Positions 10,777 through 21,149 of a DNA stretch of 64,000 bases are shown one piece after another. Both the position numbers and the translations under genes were made by a program. The DNA is taken from positions 1,240,001 through 1,304,000 of the forward strand of contig OY829330.1 of NCBI GenBank assembly GCA_963691655.1. Direction: 5' to 3'. Source of the stretch: Toxonevra muliebris (lineage: Eukaryota > Arthropoda > Insecta > Diptera > Pallopteridae). The notes below the pieces were generated by a model. It worked only from the letters and a program-made list of their open reading frames with translations, had not been told where the DNA came from and ran no database searches. The first letter of the stretch is position 1, and every line of letters begins with the position of its first letter.

Positions 10777-11459
10777 TTAAGCTGAACATCTTCTGCTTTT
10801 GACGATATAGAGCCCAGTGCTCATCAAGATTAGTCTTGAGAGCCCTATTGATAAGTTTTCTCGACTCAACCCGCAGGGTTGCAGCTCCTTGCTCCACCAC
10901 GGAACTGGAATTTTAGCAAAAGGTTGGCGAGGGGGGCAGGCACGCTCAAAGCTGGTCTGAAGAGCAGAGGTGAGATTTTCCACCGCTTCCAGACCACGTT
11001 CGTTGCGTAGTTTAGTATGTTTTGTATGTTCAACCCAGAAGACAGGATGTAGTTGAGAAGATGAGTCTCTCTTACGTTGCACTTGCTGCAGCCCCAGATA
11101 ACATTCTGTCCATTAGCGTCACAATATAATATGAGCCCCAAATTCATCCTCTCACAATACTCCAACACCATCGCTGGCGGTGCCGGTAAAATTGCATCGT
11201 ATAGAAAGTATGCAGAAGCAGTCGCAAAATGTTTCCATTCTCCATTGGCCTGAAAACTCACCTTAGCAGCCACTATATCTTGGCCACAAAACTGACCAAG
11301 TTTGGTGATTGTAAGATGAGGAGATGCTATAAGATAGGTTCTAGGTCTATTAGAACTCTCATCATATAGAATCGTGCTCCCCCTTAACTCGCCAGGTTCA
11401 CAGATGCGTTCTTTATGGACCCAAGGTTCTTGGATTGTTATGTGAGGGAATGTATGCAA
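10777..11459 (-). pseudogene. LINE-B ORF2 endonuclease and linker
   Basis: Two overlapping frames (11459-10866 and 11082-10777) encode an APE-type endonuclease followed by the pre-RT linker. Visible blocks are IQEPWVHKERI, LILYCDANGQNVIWG (the catalytic Asp-Ala-Asn region, here Gly-Gln in place of the usual His-His/Ser) and RETHLLNYILSSGLNI. After a shift the linker reads ...SFERACPPRQPF and VPWWSKEL. The SDH active-site motif expected near the end of the endonuclease has been lost in a deletion around 11050-11080. The enzyme family nicks target DNA for reverse transcription. The layout resembles LINE-A and LINE-C of this window. Confidence 0.75.
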
Positions 11460-11909
11460 CGTGGAAAGCCGTTGACATAAGAATGCAGTAGCAGCAAATT
11501 TATCTGGGTTACTGTAAGTCCACCGATAGGTTCCACAATATTTGCAGAGTTAGAAGACCGAGGTAGCCTCGCGTTATCTTTGCCGGCAGCTGTAGGCATG
11601 ACAGAGGTGGCGTTAATACTTCAGAAAGTGTTAGAGCCTCCAATCTGCGCTCCTAGACTTTGTTTGGGTTTTTTCTTATTTAGGTTGTACTCATGCCGTT
11701 TCCTCCTGTTTGACCAGGGCGAAGCTGTGCGTCCTGACGAATCAGAATGCACGGCAACCTTTATAAAGAAAGGGGGAAAGGGAAGGTCAACCGTGGCAGC
11801 GCCCCATACCACAGCAAGGCCACCATTACTCTCTGAAGCGGCCAAGTATCAGAGATGCTCCGAAAAAGACATCCTAATTTTTTAACCCTGGAAAAACCAA
11901 AGGAAGCGG

Positions 11910-12187
11910 ATCCACCATAATGACTGCATAAAATTTGTTAAAAATTTAATGCATTCAGATGGCTGACCCGCCACCGATGGCTTTACAGAATTACTCCCCC
12001 GTCTGCCAAAGTATCCAATAGGGAGGGTGTGCTCCCTCCGCCTGGACTATCTTAGCCAGTCACATATCAGAAATCAGATATGTAACTGTTTCCAGCCGTC
12101 AGGCCGTGGAGGTGATATACCGAACTTCCATCAGATCACTCAATTACGGCACGTATCGAAATACATGTTGGTCCCCTCGAGTGACTG
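11910..12187 (-). promoter_or_regulatory. LINE-B 5' UTR with hairpin
   Basis: The 5'-most bases (minus strand) read CAGTCACTCGAGGGGACC, then GTATTTCGATACGTGCCG and TAATTGAGTGATCTG, nearly identical to LINE-C at 54324-54385. CAGTCACTC can pair with the following GAGTGATCTG with one bulge. Further in, GCCA-TCGG-TGGC (plus-strand 11970-11981) forms a small hairpin like those in LINE-C and LINE-D. LINE 5' UTRs carry the internal promoter, so this is the likely location; promoter activity is inferred. Confidence 0.65.
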
Positions 12188-12479
12188 ACAGCCCTATGTA
12201 ATTTTGGTCCTACTTACATTTTTCATCCGATAATTTGCAGGGATTACACCAAGTATGCATGAACATAATTAGTGCCACCCATTCTTATCGAAAAAAAACG
12301 AAATAAAGGGAGTAATAAAAAAATTATGCCAATACATCAAAATTTTCTTGCAAATTTTAGTTCAAATCAAGTTTAAAAAACAAATAAACAAAATGAGAAA
12401 AAAGCACACGTGCGCATAACCGTAAAAAAAGTAAGCAAATTTGCTTACAAATAAGCAAAGCGGCAACCCTGGTCAAGAA
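12188..12479. other. No gene seen
   Basis: Short AT-rich spacer containing a self-complementary GCAAATTTGC/AAGTAAGC-type stretch near 12430-12455. Confidence 0.45.
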
Positions 12480-13065
12480 GTTGTGATTGTTGCTACATTC
12501 CTGCAAGTTTCCTTTTTTAGTAGGTTTATCAATATTCCGCTTTCATTGCCTGGTGGGAGCTTTTGCTTTAGATTTTGCCCAAAAACAAGTGATGATCGGG
12601 CTTATAATGTCTGCAGACAGCTGTGTATCTGCTTTCAGCCACAATTCCGTCCGGTCCTGCTGCTCTATCATCCTTCAATGCGTTAATAGCGGTGACAATT
12701 TCGCCAACATCTGGAGGGGAGGTAGTAATGCCCTCTCTCGGGGGGTGTTGGCTATGTTCGCATGTCGCGGGCTCGTGTCATTTTCTAGCTTTTTCGAGTA
12801 GAATCGCTCCCATATCTTGAGCTGTTCATCCTTTTCATATGCGATCACACCATCTTTTATATTTGCGCGATTGTGGCCGGTGATCAATTTGGTAGTTTGG
12901 TACAAGTCTCTGAGTCTATTTGTTTCTGTTGCTGATTGTGCTCGATTTGCCAGGTTTGTTCACTCTCGTTTGTCTCGCCTAGCGCTTCTTTTTACCTTAC
13001 GGTTTGCAACACTGTATTTATCTTGGTGGTGTTGTGTTTCTGCTCGCGTTCTGGCATACGAATAT
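12480..13065 (-). pseudogene. RTE-like LINE, linker before the RT
   Basis: Minus strand. Around 13060-12906 a frame reads ...RRDKRE, one stop, then RLRDLYQTT, and continues in the open stretch 12905-12675 with KLITGHNRANIKDG and LKIWERFYSKKLEN. After a shift come TTSPPDVGEIVTAI-like and AAGPDGI-like blocks at about 12735-12640. These are the segments between endonuclease and RT in RTE-like 'endonuclease-reverse transcriptase' ORFs. The style matches the RT fragment at 319-896, so both may derive from one family. There are frameshifts and both ends are truncated. Confidence 0.75.
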
Positions 13066-13085
13066 ATATTTGGCCGATATAAGTT

Positions 13086-13718
13086 TTGCGCAGTGACGTT
13101 TCAAGAGCAATGATTTCATTAATATATGTTCCCAAAAAACTTTTATCCTCTTACCTTAAAGACAGGTGCCAAGCAGTCTGTTGCGGTGAAAATATATCAC
13201 ATATTTTAAGCCTTTCGCGGGGGGTACCACAAGGATCGGTTTTAGGACCATTACTTTTTTTAATATATATTAACGATATCACACTAAAAATAAAGCATTG
13301 CAATATCCACATTTATGCGGACGACGTGCAGCTTTATGCGTCATGTACTAAGGGCGATTAACAATGGATTATATTTAATAGTAAAAAATCTCATTGTAAT
13401 ACATAAAAAATGGTTGATATTTTAGTTTTTCCTAATGTGATCTTGAATTCCACAAAAATAGAATACGTTGACTATTCACGAAATCTGGGTATAATGTTTA
13501 ATAGGACATTATCCTGGAACGCACATATTAAAAATGCTAGCGGTAAAGTTTATGGTATGCTTCGTACCTTATGGGTAACTCAATACTTCACTCCCAAAAG
13601 AATTAGAATACTCATTGCTAAAACCTACTTTGACTTACTCTTATGTATAGATGCGAACTCTTTTCAAACTGTGATGTCAATTATAAGCATAAACTCAGTG
13701 TTGTATTTAATATCGTAA
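13086..13718 (+). pseudogene. CR1-like reverse transcriptase
   Basis: The first frame (13086-13361) carries SYLKDRCQAV, RGVPQGSVLGPLLFLIYIND (RT domain 4-5 region) and the catalytic box IYADDVQLYAS. A stop and frame change at about 13361-13410 are followed by 13410-13718 with YSRNLGIMFNRTLSWNAHI and TPKRIRILIAKTY, the thumb region. These blocks are typical of CR1/Jockey-group LINEs. Endonuclease and N-terminal RT are missing. A related fragment lies at 23102-24053 on the other strand. Confidence 0.85.
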
Positions 13719-13836
13719 TTAGATATGTGTATTGATTTAATCGTTTTGACCACGTCTCTGCTTTTGCCAAAAAACTATAACAAAGTTATTTTCATACAGC
13801 AACCGCTTTATCTTTACAATAAACTAACATTTTCTA

Positions 13837-14274
13837 AGACGACCTCGATAGTCTAGTGGATAGTGCACCAGACTTTCATCCAGAAGGTTGCGGGTTCGAT
13901 TCCCGTCTTGGTCTGGTGGTTAATTCTCATAAACTTCTTATATTCACTATCGATATGAAGTGGATGAGAATTATAAGAATGTGTACAAGTACACACCTTG
14001 GTTGGTAATGGCAACACCACCGAGCTGATAAAAAACTGCCACATAGCCGTTCGGAATCGGCGTTAAACTGTAGGTCCTACCATCGCCACTGTGGTCTAGT
14101 GGAAGAGTGCCAGACTCTTGTTTCTGGAGACCCGAGTTCTCGGCTTGGGTATGTTTCTTATCTATCTTTCTTTCTCCCTTCCTTTCTTTCTTTCTTTCTT
14201 GGGGCTTTGGTACAAAAGATCTTATAGGTCGCAGTGCCTGACTTTCGAGTCGTCCTTCCTTCAAATAATAATAA
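13837..14274 (+). mobile_element. Composite tRNA-headed SINE
   Basis: A 438-bp insertion with perfect 12-bp target duplications TAACATTTTCTA (13825-13836 and 14275-14286) and an (AAT)n 3' tail. The head (about 13841-13915) is tRNA-Glu-like: TAGTCTAGTGGATAGTGC (A box), a CTTTCATCCAGAAGG anticodon-arm region with a TTC anticodon, and GGGTTCGATTCCCG (B box). A second tRNA-like unit follows at about 14088-14155 (TGGTCTAGTGGAAGAGTGCC and a damaged GAGTTCTCGG B box). In between is a body with GGCGTTAAACTGTAGGTCC. SINEs are transcribed by RNA polymerase III from the A/B boxes and mobilised by a LINE. A (CTTT)n tract lies at about 14165-14200. Confidence 0.82.
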
Positions 14275-14286
14275 TAACATTTTCTA

Positions 14287-14462
14287 TCTCTAACCGCAAT
14301 AATAGGTTGATTCAGTTTAAACATCGTACTTTAACATCTGAACGTCAATTCTTCGTCTACTCTATTCGTCTTTCGAACTCCTTGCCTTACTATTTGCAGC
14401 ACCTTAGCAACACATCACAATTTAAAAATAAAGTTACTGATTATTTATCAAACTTATCGTAA
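14287..14462 (+). pseudogene. CR1-like ORF2 C-terminus
   Basis: After the SINE the host LINE resumes in frame with RTLTSERQFFVYSIRLSNSL and a final SQFKNKVTDYL. This is the usual RLWNSLP...FK..L..YL end of CR1/Jockey-group ORF2 proteins, which ends at the stop at 14460-14462. Confidence 0.75.
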
Positions 14463-14685
14463 TTTAATTTATATAAACATTTATTGTTCAAAGTTCAGTT
14501 ATTTTTCTTATTGTTTTTAATTATATTTATAGTATAGCATTTATAGTAAAGTATGCAAAAATATGCACTAATGATTGAATTCCATTTTAAAGGAAATCTA
14601 ATGATTCGTAAAGACAACTTGACCATTTAAATTTTGAGATGCCCTGTAAAAACATGCATTTGCATGGAATTCCTTGCCATATTCA

Positions 14686-14757
14686 TTAGTAATCGTTTAT
14701 TGCACGCTCTTCTTTGCAAATTCAATTTTGCATGTAGATAATCGCGTGCTCTATATT
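14686..14757 (+). repeat. Repeat R, copy B, left part
   Basis: Matches 1432-1503 of copy A (CATTAGTAATCGTTTATTGC, GCAAATTCAATT, ATCGCGTGCTCTATATTG). Homology then stops and resumes at 21150, on the far side of the Harbinger insertion. Confidence 0.8.
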
Positions 14758-15079
14758 GTGTAGGAAAATATCAAATTGAAACCAATTGTAATTTGCAGTC
14801 ACAGCAAAAATAGTACAATTATTATTTATTATTAATATTAATATGCGATTTCGCAAATTTGCGACGTCGCAAATTTAATTGACGTGAACAACCATTTTAG
14901 CGGTGCTTTTAAACAGCTGTTTTCAGTGCGCGTTTATTTCAAAAATTCAAAAGTATCAACAAATAAAAATGCCAAAACAAAGCGAAAAAATAAAATTTTA
15001 AATTTATTACTTCAAAAAACTGTTCAGGAGGTAATGCTTTTGGAAGGCACAGGTACAAATTGCGTTTGACATATTTTTC

Positions 15080-15958
15080 ATGCAACAACTTACAGAGACT
15101 GAAAATGAAATCGATAGCGTCATGGATAACTTCTGCACAGATTGTATCTTCCTGAATTCGATCCGATATGGAATTCCACACGAATTAGGATCTGTAGCAA
15201 AATCGAAGGATATATTGTTGAAGGTAATTCCAAATCTTGACGAGGGAAGATTTCGCCAAATAGTTCAAATGAATTGGAATACATTCGACTATATACTTAA
15301 TTTAACCAAAGACGATACGGTATTTAATGGTCCTAATTCCTGGAAACAATATCCAGTAGACATACAGCTTACCATAGTGCTTTATCGTCTCGGTTGTTGT
15401 GGAAAAGGATCTTCAATTTCTAAAATCGCAAAATTCTTTGGCATAGGGACTATTCAAAAAATTTCAAAACGAGTTTTTACTGCCATTTGCAATAAAAGGC
15501 AAAAGTTTTTAAATTTAAATAAGCTCACGGAAACGGTTATTACCCCATATCGAACAAACGCTTCTCAAGGTACACCGAGTGAAAGAAATGCGTTTAATCA
15601 TTGTTTGCGCAAATATCGTGTCAGAATTGAAAACTGTTTCGGGGCTTTAAAGGAACGATTTTCAAGTTTGAAAGAGTTATAAGTTGTTATGGGTAGTGAT
15701 ACCCGAAATCAATTTGCATGTCAGTGGATACTTGTTTGTTGCATTCTTCATAATATTATTAGATCGGTTGGGCTTGATGATTTTCTAGTAGAGGAACAAT
15801 TAGTAATAGTTTTTCTTTCGAAAATGAGTCAAATGAGCACGATGTTTAATGATGATGCTGAACTTAAAAGAATACAACTTTTGGAGCTTTTGAAGAATAT
15901 TGTTTCAAATTACATTCCATTCATTTCCAACACTAACATAGAAAAAAATAATAATTGA
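15080..15958 (+). pseudogene. Harbinger transposase, core deleted
   Basis: The 200-codon frame 15080-15682 has the N-terminal region FRQIVQMNWNTFDYIL, QYPVDIQLTIVLYRLGC and SISKIAKFFGIG (helix-turn-helix-like). It then jumps to NHCLRKYRVRIENCFGALKE, the block holding the final catalytic Glu of the DDE_Tnp_4 domain. The expected middle, with the GxVDGT and GDxGY segments carrying the two catalytic Asp residues, is absent: an internal deletion of perhaps 90-120 codons. A TAA at 15680-15682 is followed in the same frame by 15689-15958 (ACQWILVCCILHNI, the usual C-terminal WI...C.LHN block). The protein is catalytically dead. Confidence 0.85.
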
Positions 15959-16607
15959 CCAATTTTCTAAACATTTTATATTTACTTTCCGATTTCCCAC
16001 TTCTATATTTCCATTTCAGTAAATCCAATTTTAAAATATATATCTGAAATTATTTGTGTACTGTCTCTTAAAACGTCTATGAAAAGTAAAATATGTGAAT
16101 AATTGGTTTAATGTACAAATATGTTTATTTATATTAAACAAAACATTTATTCTATATTAAATTAACAAACGAAACAATATAATTGACAATTTTAGAGAAA
16201 CCAACGGCACCAAGGTCTTACGAAAAAGTGTGTAAAAATGTATAAAAACAGAAAGGAAGAAACTATCGCTGGCTTAATTGAAAATGGAAATTATGAAACA
16301 AGTCCAACGTAGTAGATCGATCCAAGTTTTGCATTACAAAATAATCATAACCATTCTTTCAGAATACATTTGAAAAAAGCAAATATTTAAGCAGAGGAAA
16401 ACTGTCTTTTTCGAATCTTTTGAAAAATAAATTTCACCGGAAAATTCTCGACCAACACGGACTGAAATGAAAATAGCAAATTTAATCTGAATTCAATTGT
16501 AAATAATAAAAAAGAAAAGTTTAAGTAAGAAATGTGAATAGTAAAAACTTTAAAATGCAAAACTGGAATTAAAAAAATAAGCAGTATTTAAAAAATCAAA
16601 AGTGAAC

Positions 16608-17422
16608 TCAATTTTTCTTATATTTTAAATCTATTTCATATTTTATTAATTCCATTTCTTTTTCAATTTTAAATTTTTCTAAGTCACACTCGAATCTAAT
16701 CTTTTCTTTTTCAAAATCTAATTGCTGTTGTTGTAACTCGAGCTTAGTTTCTTCTACTTTTTCTTGCAACTTTAACTTCCGCTCTTTTATTTCATTTCTT
16801 GTTTCCTGTACAGCAATCAGATATTCCATGGAAGAATTTGATTTGAGTTTTTTGCATTTGACATTTTCTTTTTCAATTGGAGCTGGTGGAGAATTCTCTG
16901 GTTTTATTTCTTCATCAAAAGTAAACTCTTCTGTGTCTCCCGATGGTTCGTAAATATATGGCAAAACAACTGTTTTCCTGTGCCCAAAGATTTTTTCCAA
17001 AAGAGCGTAATTTGGGCAGAGCTTCTCAACGTATTCTGACCATGATTATTTGTTAATTTAAAATTTGTATCGGACCAGCTGCTAACCTTTAACAGTTTTT
17101 TCGTTTCCTTCTTCAACTAATCCAGCGCCTGTTTTCCCCTTCAATTCTTCTGCTTTCATAAAACTAGAGCGAAGATGTCGAACTTTATTTTTTATCATAT
17201 TCACCGACACACACTTCGCCACACTCTTTACCCCTTTAGCTTAACAGACTTCTTCGTAAAACCTAGGTACCGTTGGTTTCTATAAAAAATGAATTTAATT
17301 ATTTTGCAGTTTTGAGTATATGCACTTTTTACCTCAAAACATTCTTGCTTTCCCCTTAATTTTTGGGAAATAGCCCCCAACAAGCACACTACTTCCTTAT
17401 CTGTCCAGCGATGACTGCCCAA
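16608..17422 (-). pseudogene. Harbinger Myb/SANT-like partner protein
   Basis: Minus strand. It starts MGSHRWTDKEVVCLLGAI (17422), a Myb/SANT-like N-terminus (conserved Trp, acidic DKE, LL). It then passes through frame breaks (a 17228-17422 frame, a 16904-17116 frame) to a 130-codon frame 16608-17000 with ...EKIFGHRKTVVLPYIYEPSG, an acidic stretch and a long Glu/Lys/Gln-rich, probably coiled-coil C-terminus (ETRNEIKERKLKLQEKVEE onward). Harbinger elements need such a protein to carry the transposase into the nucleus and onto the ends. Frameshifts indicate decay. Confidence 0.75.
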
Positions 17423-17618
17423 AATATCATTTATAATTTACTTACTTTTGCACCAGTTTCCATTTCTTTTTGCGCCTTTTATTCAAATAAGTCAGCTGTT
17501 TAAATATTTTTCTTCGATTTATCATTCACAATTGTATTGTATTATAGAGGTTTCTGTCGTTGTACCACGACCTATAAGATCTATTGTACGTCCCTCTTTT
17601 CTTTCTAATCTAATCTGC

Positions 17619-18367
17619 CTAGAGTACCTCATCCAGTCCAGTCTCCCTCAAGAATTTGAGTATTGCGCCCGGAGCTATGGATGCTAGTTCTGTACTGGGC
17701 ACTTGGTGCATGCCCAGACATTTCCTTCTTTTGTGGATCAGTGCTCCACATTGAGCTAAGATATGTACTGATGATTTGTTTTCCTTATTACAAAACCTAC
17801 AAATTGAGCTTTGCTCAACCCCTATCTTGCAAAGGTGTTCTCTAAGCCCGCAATGCCCAGTCAGAATACCGGCTAATATGCGCAAACTGTTTTTGATGAG
17901 ACCAATGCAGAATGCGTTTCTACTCTTATTATAATTACCTAAAAGCGCTTTGGATTGCCTCAGTCCCGTAAGATTGGTAAAGAGTTCTTGCCTCTTGCTC
18001 CTCTCTTCTTGCCTGAGTAATTCCCTGATTACGCCATCTCCTATTCCACAGAAGGGTTAAGGTCCCACGAAAGTGGTTGCTGCCCCTTTCTTTCAAGCTC
18101 GTCTGCCTGCTCATTACCCTCAATTCCTGCGTGTCCAGGGACCCAACATAAAGCGACTTTGTTGTTATTGCCCAGTTGATTGAGCTTGCTCAAACAGTCC
18201 CACACCAACTTAGAGGTGATCTCAAAGGAACATAATGCTCGAATGGCTGCTTGGCTGTCCGACATGATAGCGATATTTTGCCGTTTGTACTGTCTATCCA
18301 GGTTGAATTGCACACATGTGCTAATTGCATGAATTTCAGCTTGGAAGATGCTAGGATACTTCCCCAT
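17619..18367 (-). pseudogene. LINE-A RNase H and C-terminal knuckle
   Basis: Frame 18367-18041 encodes the second half of an RNase H: IFQAEIHAISTC (catalytic Glu), IAIMSDSQAAIRAL (catalytic Asp) and CWVPGHAGIEGNEQADEL (His and final Asp). The opening TDG-type segment lies upstream of a frame break at about 18370-18420. After further breaks, 17885-17619 gives GILTGHCGLREHLCKIGVEQ and a CRFCNKENKSSVHILAQC knuckle (C-x2-C-x8-H-x4-C). RNase H removes the RNA strand after copying. It is non-functional because of frameshifts. Confidence 0.88.
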
Positions 18368-18371
18368 CGGC

Positions 18372-19862
18372 TCAGAGTGTTTGATTCTTGGCCCAAATAC
18401 TCCTGCCCCAGTTCCATCCTCGGTACGTGAGTGTGTAGTTATACCCTACACCCTCCCATTCATTCTTACTACTAAGTTTTGCAACGAAGTGTTTCTCAAA
18501 ACTATACTGTTTGTCCATTCTGTCCTGGGGACAGTCCAAGAGATAGTTGTCTTTCGCCGGGTTATCTCGGTCTCCAAGCCCTATAGATCTCCTCGTCAAC
18601 CTTTTATTTCTTGTTCCTCTTACGATTGCTGCCTTGGAGGCATTCTCTATCACGAGGTGTAATGGAGTGAGCTCCAATAGTACCTCTAGTGCAGCAGTCG
18701 GACATGTTCTCATCGCTCCTGTTATACAGATACATGCCAACCTTTGAACTTTCCCCAATTTAGCTTTTGCTGTTTTTAGTTGAGTTCTCCTTGCCCACGC
18801 TAATGCTCCATATGTAATGATTGGCCTTACCATCATTGTGTACATCCAGCGCAGTACACTTGGTTTACATCCCCAAGTTTTCCCTGCTAGCCTTCTGCAT
18901 ACCATTAGAGCGCGAGTGGCTTTACTTGTCACTGCTTCAACATGCGCTTTCCATGTTAGTTTACTATCTAATACTAAGCCCAGATACTTTACCTCTTGCT
19001 TTTGTTCAATAATCTCCCCAGCTAGTAATATCGGTTTCCAGCGCGGGAGCGATCTTTTCCTGGTAAATGGAACTATAGTGGTCTTTGCAGGGTTAATATT
19101 TAGCCCTACCGACCTGCACCATCTCCTAGTAATACCTAGCCCTCTTTATATAATGTCACAGAGTGTTTCTTCAAATTTCCCTCTGGCTACGAGGACTATA
19201 TCGTCCGCATACCCTTGACAGTCTATGCCTGCCTCTGAGAGTTTCATTAAAAGTTCGTCTACTACCAGGCTCCAAATTAGAGGTGATAATACTCCTCCCT
19301 GTGGACATCCTCTGGTTGTGCTGACTGATATGGTACCTAGCCCTGTTTCCATCTCAGCTGTTCTAGAGGAGAGCATTTCTCACATCCATCTAGATGTTGT
19401 GTTATCTATTCCTCTTCGCCTTAGAGAGTTATTGACAGCCTCGTGTGAGGTGTTGTCGAAAGCTCCTTCTATATCCAGGAAAGCACATACTGCTACTTCT
19501 TTCACATCTAGTGCCCCTTGAATCTTCCCCGCTAAGTCATGCAGAGCCGACTCGGTAGACCTGCCTGCTCTATATGCATGCTGATTGGGGTGCAATGGAT
19601 TTGTGTCTGAGACTTTAAATCGTATAAAGTTGTCAACCACCTTTTCAAGTGTTTTCAACATAAACGATGTTAAGCTTATAGGTATAAATACCACCTTTGC
19701 CCTTCGCCAAGCTGTTGGTATGTACCCAAAAGCGAGGCTACTTCTCCCTATATTAATAAGGAATGGCAATATTTCCTTTATGTCCTTCTGTAATAGAGCA
19801 TGAAATATGCCGTCAAGGCCAGGTGATTCAAATGGTTGAAAAGTGTTTAACGCCCATTCCAA
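18372..19862 (-). pseudogene. LINE-A reverse transcriptase
   Basis: Frame 19862-19380 holds NTFQPFESPGLDGIFHALLQ (RT start), PTAWRRAKVVFIP, HAYRAGRSTESALHDL and CAFLDIEGAFDNTSHEAV (RT domain 3). After a break at 19376-19380, frame 19376-19146 gives TTRGCPQGGVLSPLIWSLVV and GYADDIVLVARG, the catalytic YADD box. Frame 18932-18372 is the thumb and connection, with CRRLAGKTWGCKP, RWMYTMMVRPIITYGALAW and LVIENASKAAI. The catalytic motifs are present but at least two frameshifts or stops interrupt the protein. Confidence 0.88.
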
Positions 19863-19922
19863 TCTAGGCGCAGAGCATATTTCTGTTGCTACCTTCCTGT
19901 CTACTCTGTTTATTCTTCTAGG

Positions 19923-20850
19923 CTACTTTTCTGAATTCCTGCTATCGAATCCAACACTTCCAGGGAAGTGTGTTGCTAGTAGCAATTCTGCTCTTTCCTT
20001 TTCATTACAGGTGAAGCTGCCATCTGATTTCTTCAGCGCCATTCTCATGTCCTGCCCTGCTTTTGCAAAGGTTTTATATACCCTTGATGCAGCATGTAGA
20101 GATGAAATATTGTCGCAGAAGTTCCTAAAGCTAGTTCTTTTAGCCTTCCTAATTTCTTTATTATATTCTGTTAGTTTATCCCTATAAGCTTGCCATTGCC
20201 CGCTCCGTTTTGCTCCATTATGGAGCCTACGTACTTCGGTTCTAATGTCACTTAGGGTACTATTCCACCATATGGCGTCCTTTCCTAGACTTTCCGCTTT
20301 TTCCGGGCAGCTAGCTGCCTTCGAAAGCATCTAGTATTGCTTCGTGAAGTTCATTTACGGAATATTCGAGCTCATGATGATTTTTTATCACCTTGCACGA
20401 TTTAATACCTTCTAAGTTACACTTAAGTACTTCTATGTATTCTGTCCAGTTTGTTTTCCTGGGATTTCTAAAGGACGGTATTTCGGTACTTGTGCCCTCT
20501 AGGAGGAACTCTATGATTTTATGATCAGAGAGTGAGTCCTCTTTGGATACCCTCCAGTTCTTGACTAGTCCTTCTATATTTGGACTGCATACTGTTATGT
20601 CTAATACTTCTTTCCTAACTCTAGTAACAAACGTAGGTTCATTCCCTACGTGTAATATTTCTAGATTAGCGGATAAGATAAATTCTAAAAGGTACTCACC
20701 TCTGCTGTTGTCGTTTATGCTGCCCCATATGGTACTGTGAGCGTTCGCATCGCATCCGAGGAGAAGCGGCAGTCTGTGCGTGTTGCAATACTCCACCAGT
20801 TGCTTCACTTCTGGCGACGGTGGTGACGACTCCTCACCAATACAATACAA
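19923..20850 (-). pseudogene. LINE-A endonuclease end and linker
   Basis: Frame 20850-20311 (179 codons) carries LLLGCDANAHSTIWGS (catalytic Asp-Ala-Asn), HVGNEPTFVT, RKEVLDITVCS and DSLSDHKIIEF, so the SDH catalytic motif is intact. It continues into the linker KTNWTEYIEVLKCNL. Frame 20330-19923 follows, with LGKDAIWWNSTLSDIRTEVR and EIRKAKRTSFRNFC. The endonuclease's first half (QEPW region) is missing at the truncation point, so the enzyme cannot work. Blocks correspond one-to-one with LINE-C at 56391-57120. Confidence 0.85.
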
Positions 20851-21149
20851 TCATTCACAATAGCATAGTTGATGTAAAATTCAACTGAACGTACCTATAA
20901 ACAGAGTTTCAAGTGCTTATTGAACACAACTAATGTCGCATATTTGCAACGATTAAATTTCAGCTGCTATTTGATTGCGCAAGTTTCAACAAACTTCGCA
21001 ACATTAAAACAACAACAATCGTATTAGAAGTTTCACAAATTTGCGAAATCACATATTTGCGAAGTGAAGTGATTACCCTAATTATTTTAATTAAATTTCC
21101 TAAATAAATAAATTATTTCACCATTTATTTACACTAAAATTAATAAAAC

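Larger units (their letters stand above)
10600..12187 (-). mobile_element. LINE-B: 5' UTR, endonuclease, RT start
   Basis: A minus-strand LINE that keeps its 5' end (12187) but stops just inside the RT domain, at an FKSPGP block near 10610. This is the opposite of the usual 5' truncation and implies a deletion or recombination. Most of ORF1 is missing: a short ATG-started frame (11845-11621) is followed closely by endonuclease sequence. Its first 65 bp match the 5' end of LINE-C. Confidence 0.75.
13086..14462 (+). mobile_element. CR1-like LINE fragment split by a SINE
   Basis: A plus-strand non-LTR retrotransposon fragment from mid-RT to the ORF2 C-terminus, 5' truncated near 13086. It is interrupted by a SINE at 13837-14274 with a 12-bp target duplication. 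No poly-A tail is evident after 14462. Confidence 0.8.
17533..20849 (-). mobile_element. LINE-A: 5'-truncated, RNase H-encoding
   Basis: A 3.3-kb minus-strand LINE inserted into the Harbinger element, with ATCATTCACAAT target duplications at 17521-17532 and 20850-20861. It is truncated inside the endonuclease. Order on the minus strand: endonuclease end, linker, RT, RNase H, Cys-His knuckle, short 3' UTR ending in AATACAATACA-like repeats rather than poly-A. RNase H after RT places it in the I/LOA/Outcast group; the clade is not resolved. Confidence 0.88.
14843..21055 (+). mobile_element. PIF/Harbinger element, split by LINE-A
   Basis: The ends carry inverted repeats of about 20 bp: GCGATTTCGCAAATTTGCGA on the left (about 14845-14864) and its complement with two changes on the right (about 21034-21053). 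Inside are the two genes typical of Harbinger elements, transposase (+) and a Myb/SANT-like DNA-binding protein (-), converging on each other. LINE-A (17533-20849) sits inside, flanked by ATCATTCACAAT. The 3-bp target duplication is not clear and boundaries are good to a few bases. Confidence 0.7.

Noticed and set aside
13841..13915. A functional tRNA-Glu gene
   Set aside because: Acceptor-stem mismatches and its position at the head of a target-duplication-flanked insertion with an (AAT)n tail make it a SINE head.
18821..19218. Leu-rich plus-strand frames (63 and 133 codons) suggesting membrane segments
   Set aside because: Shadows of LINE-A RT and connection sequence on the other strand.
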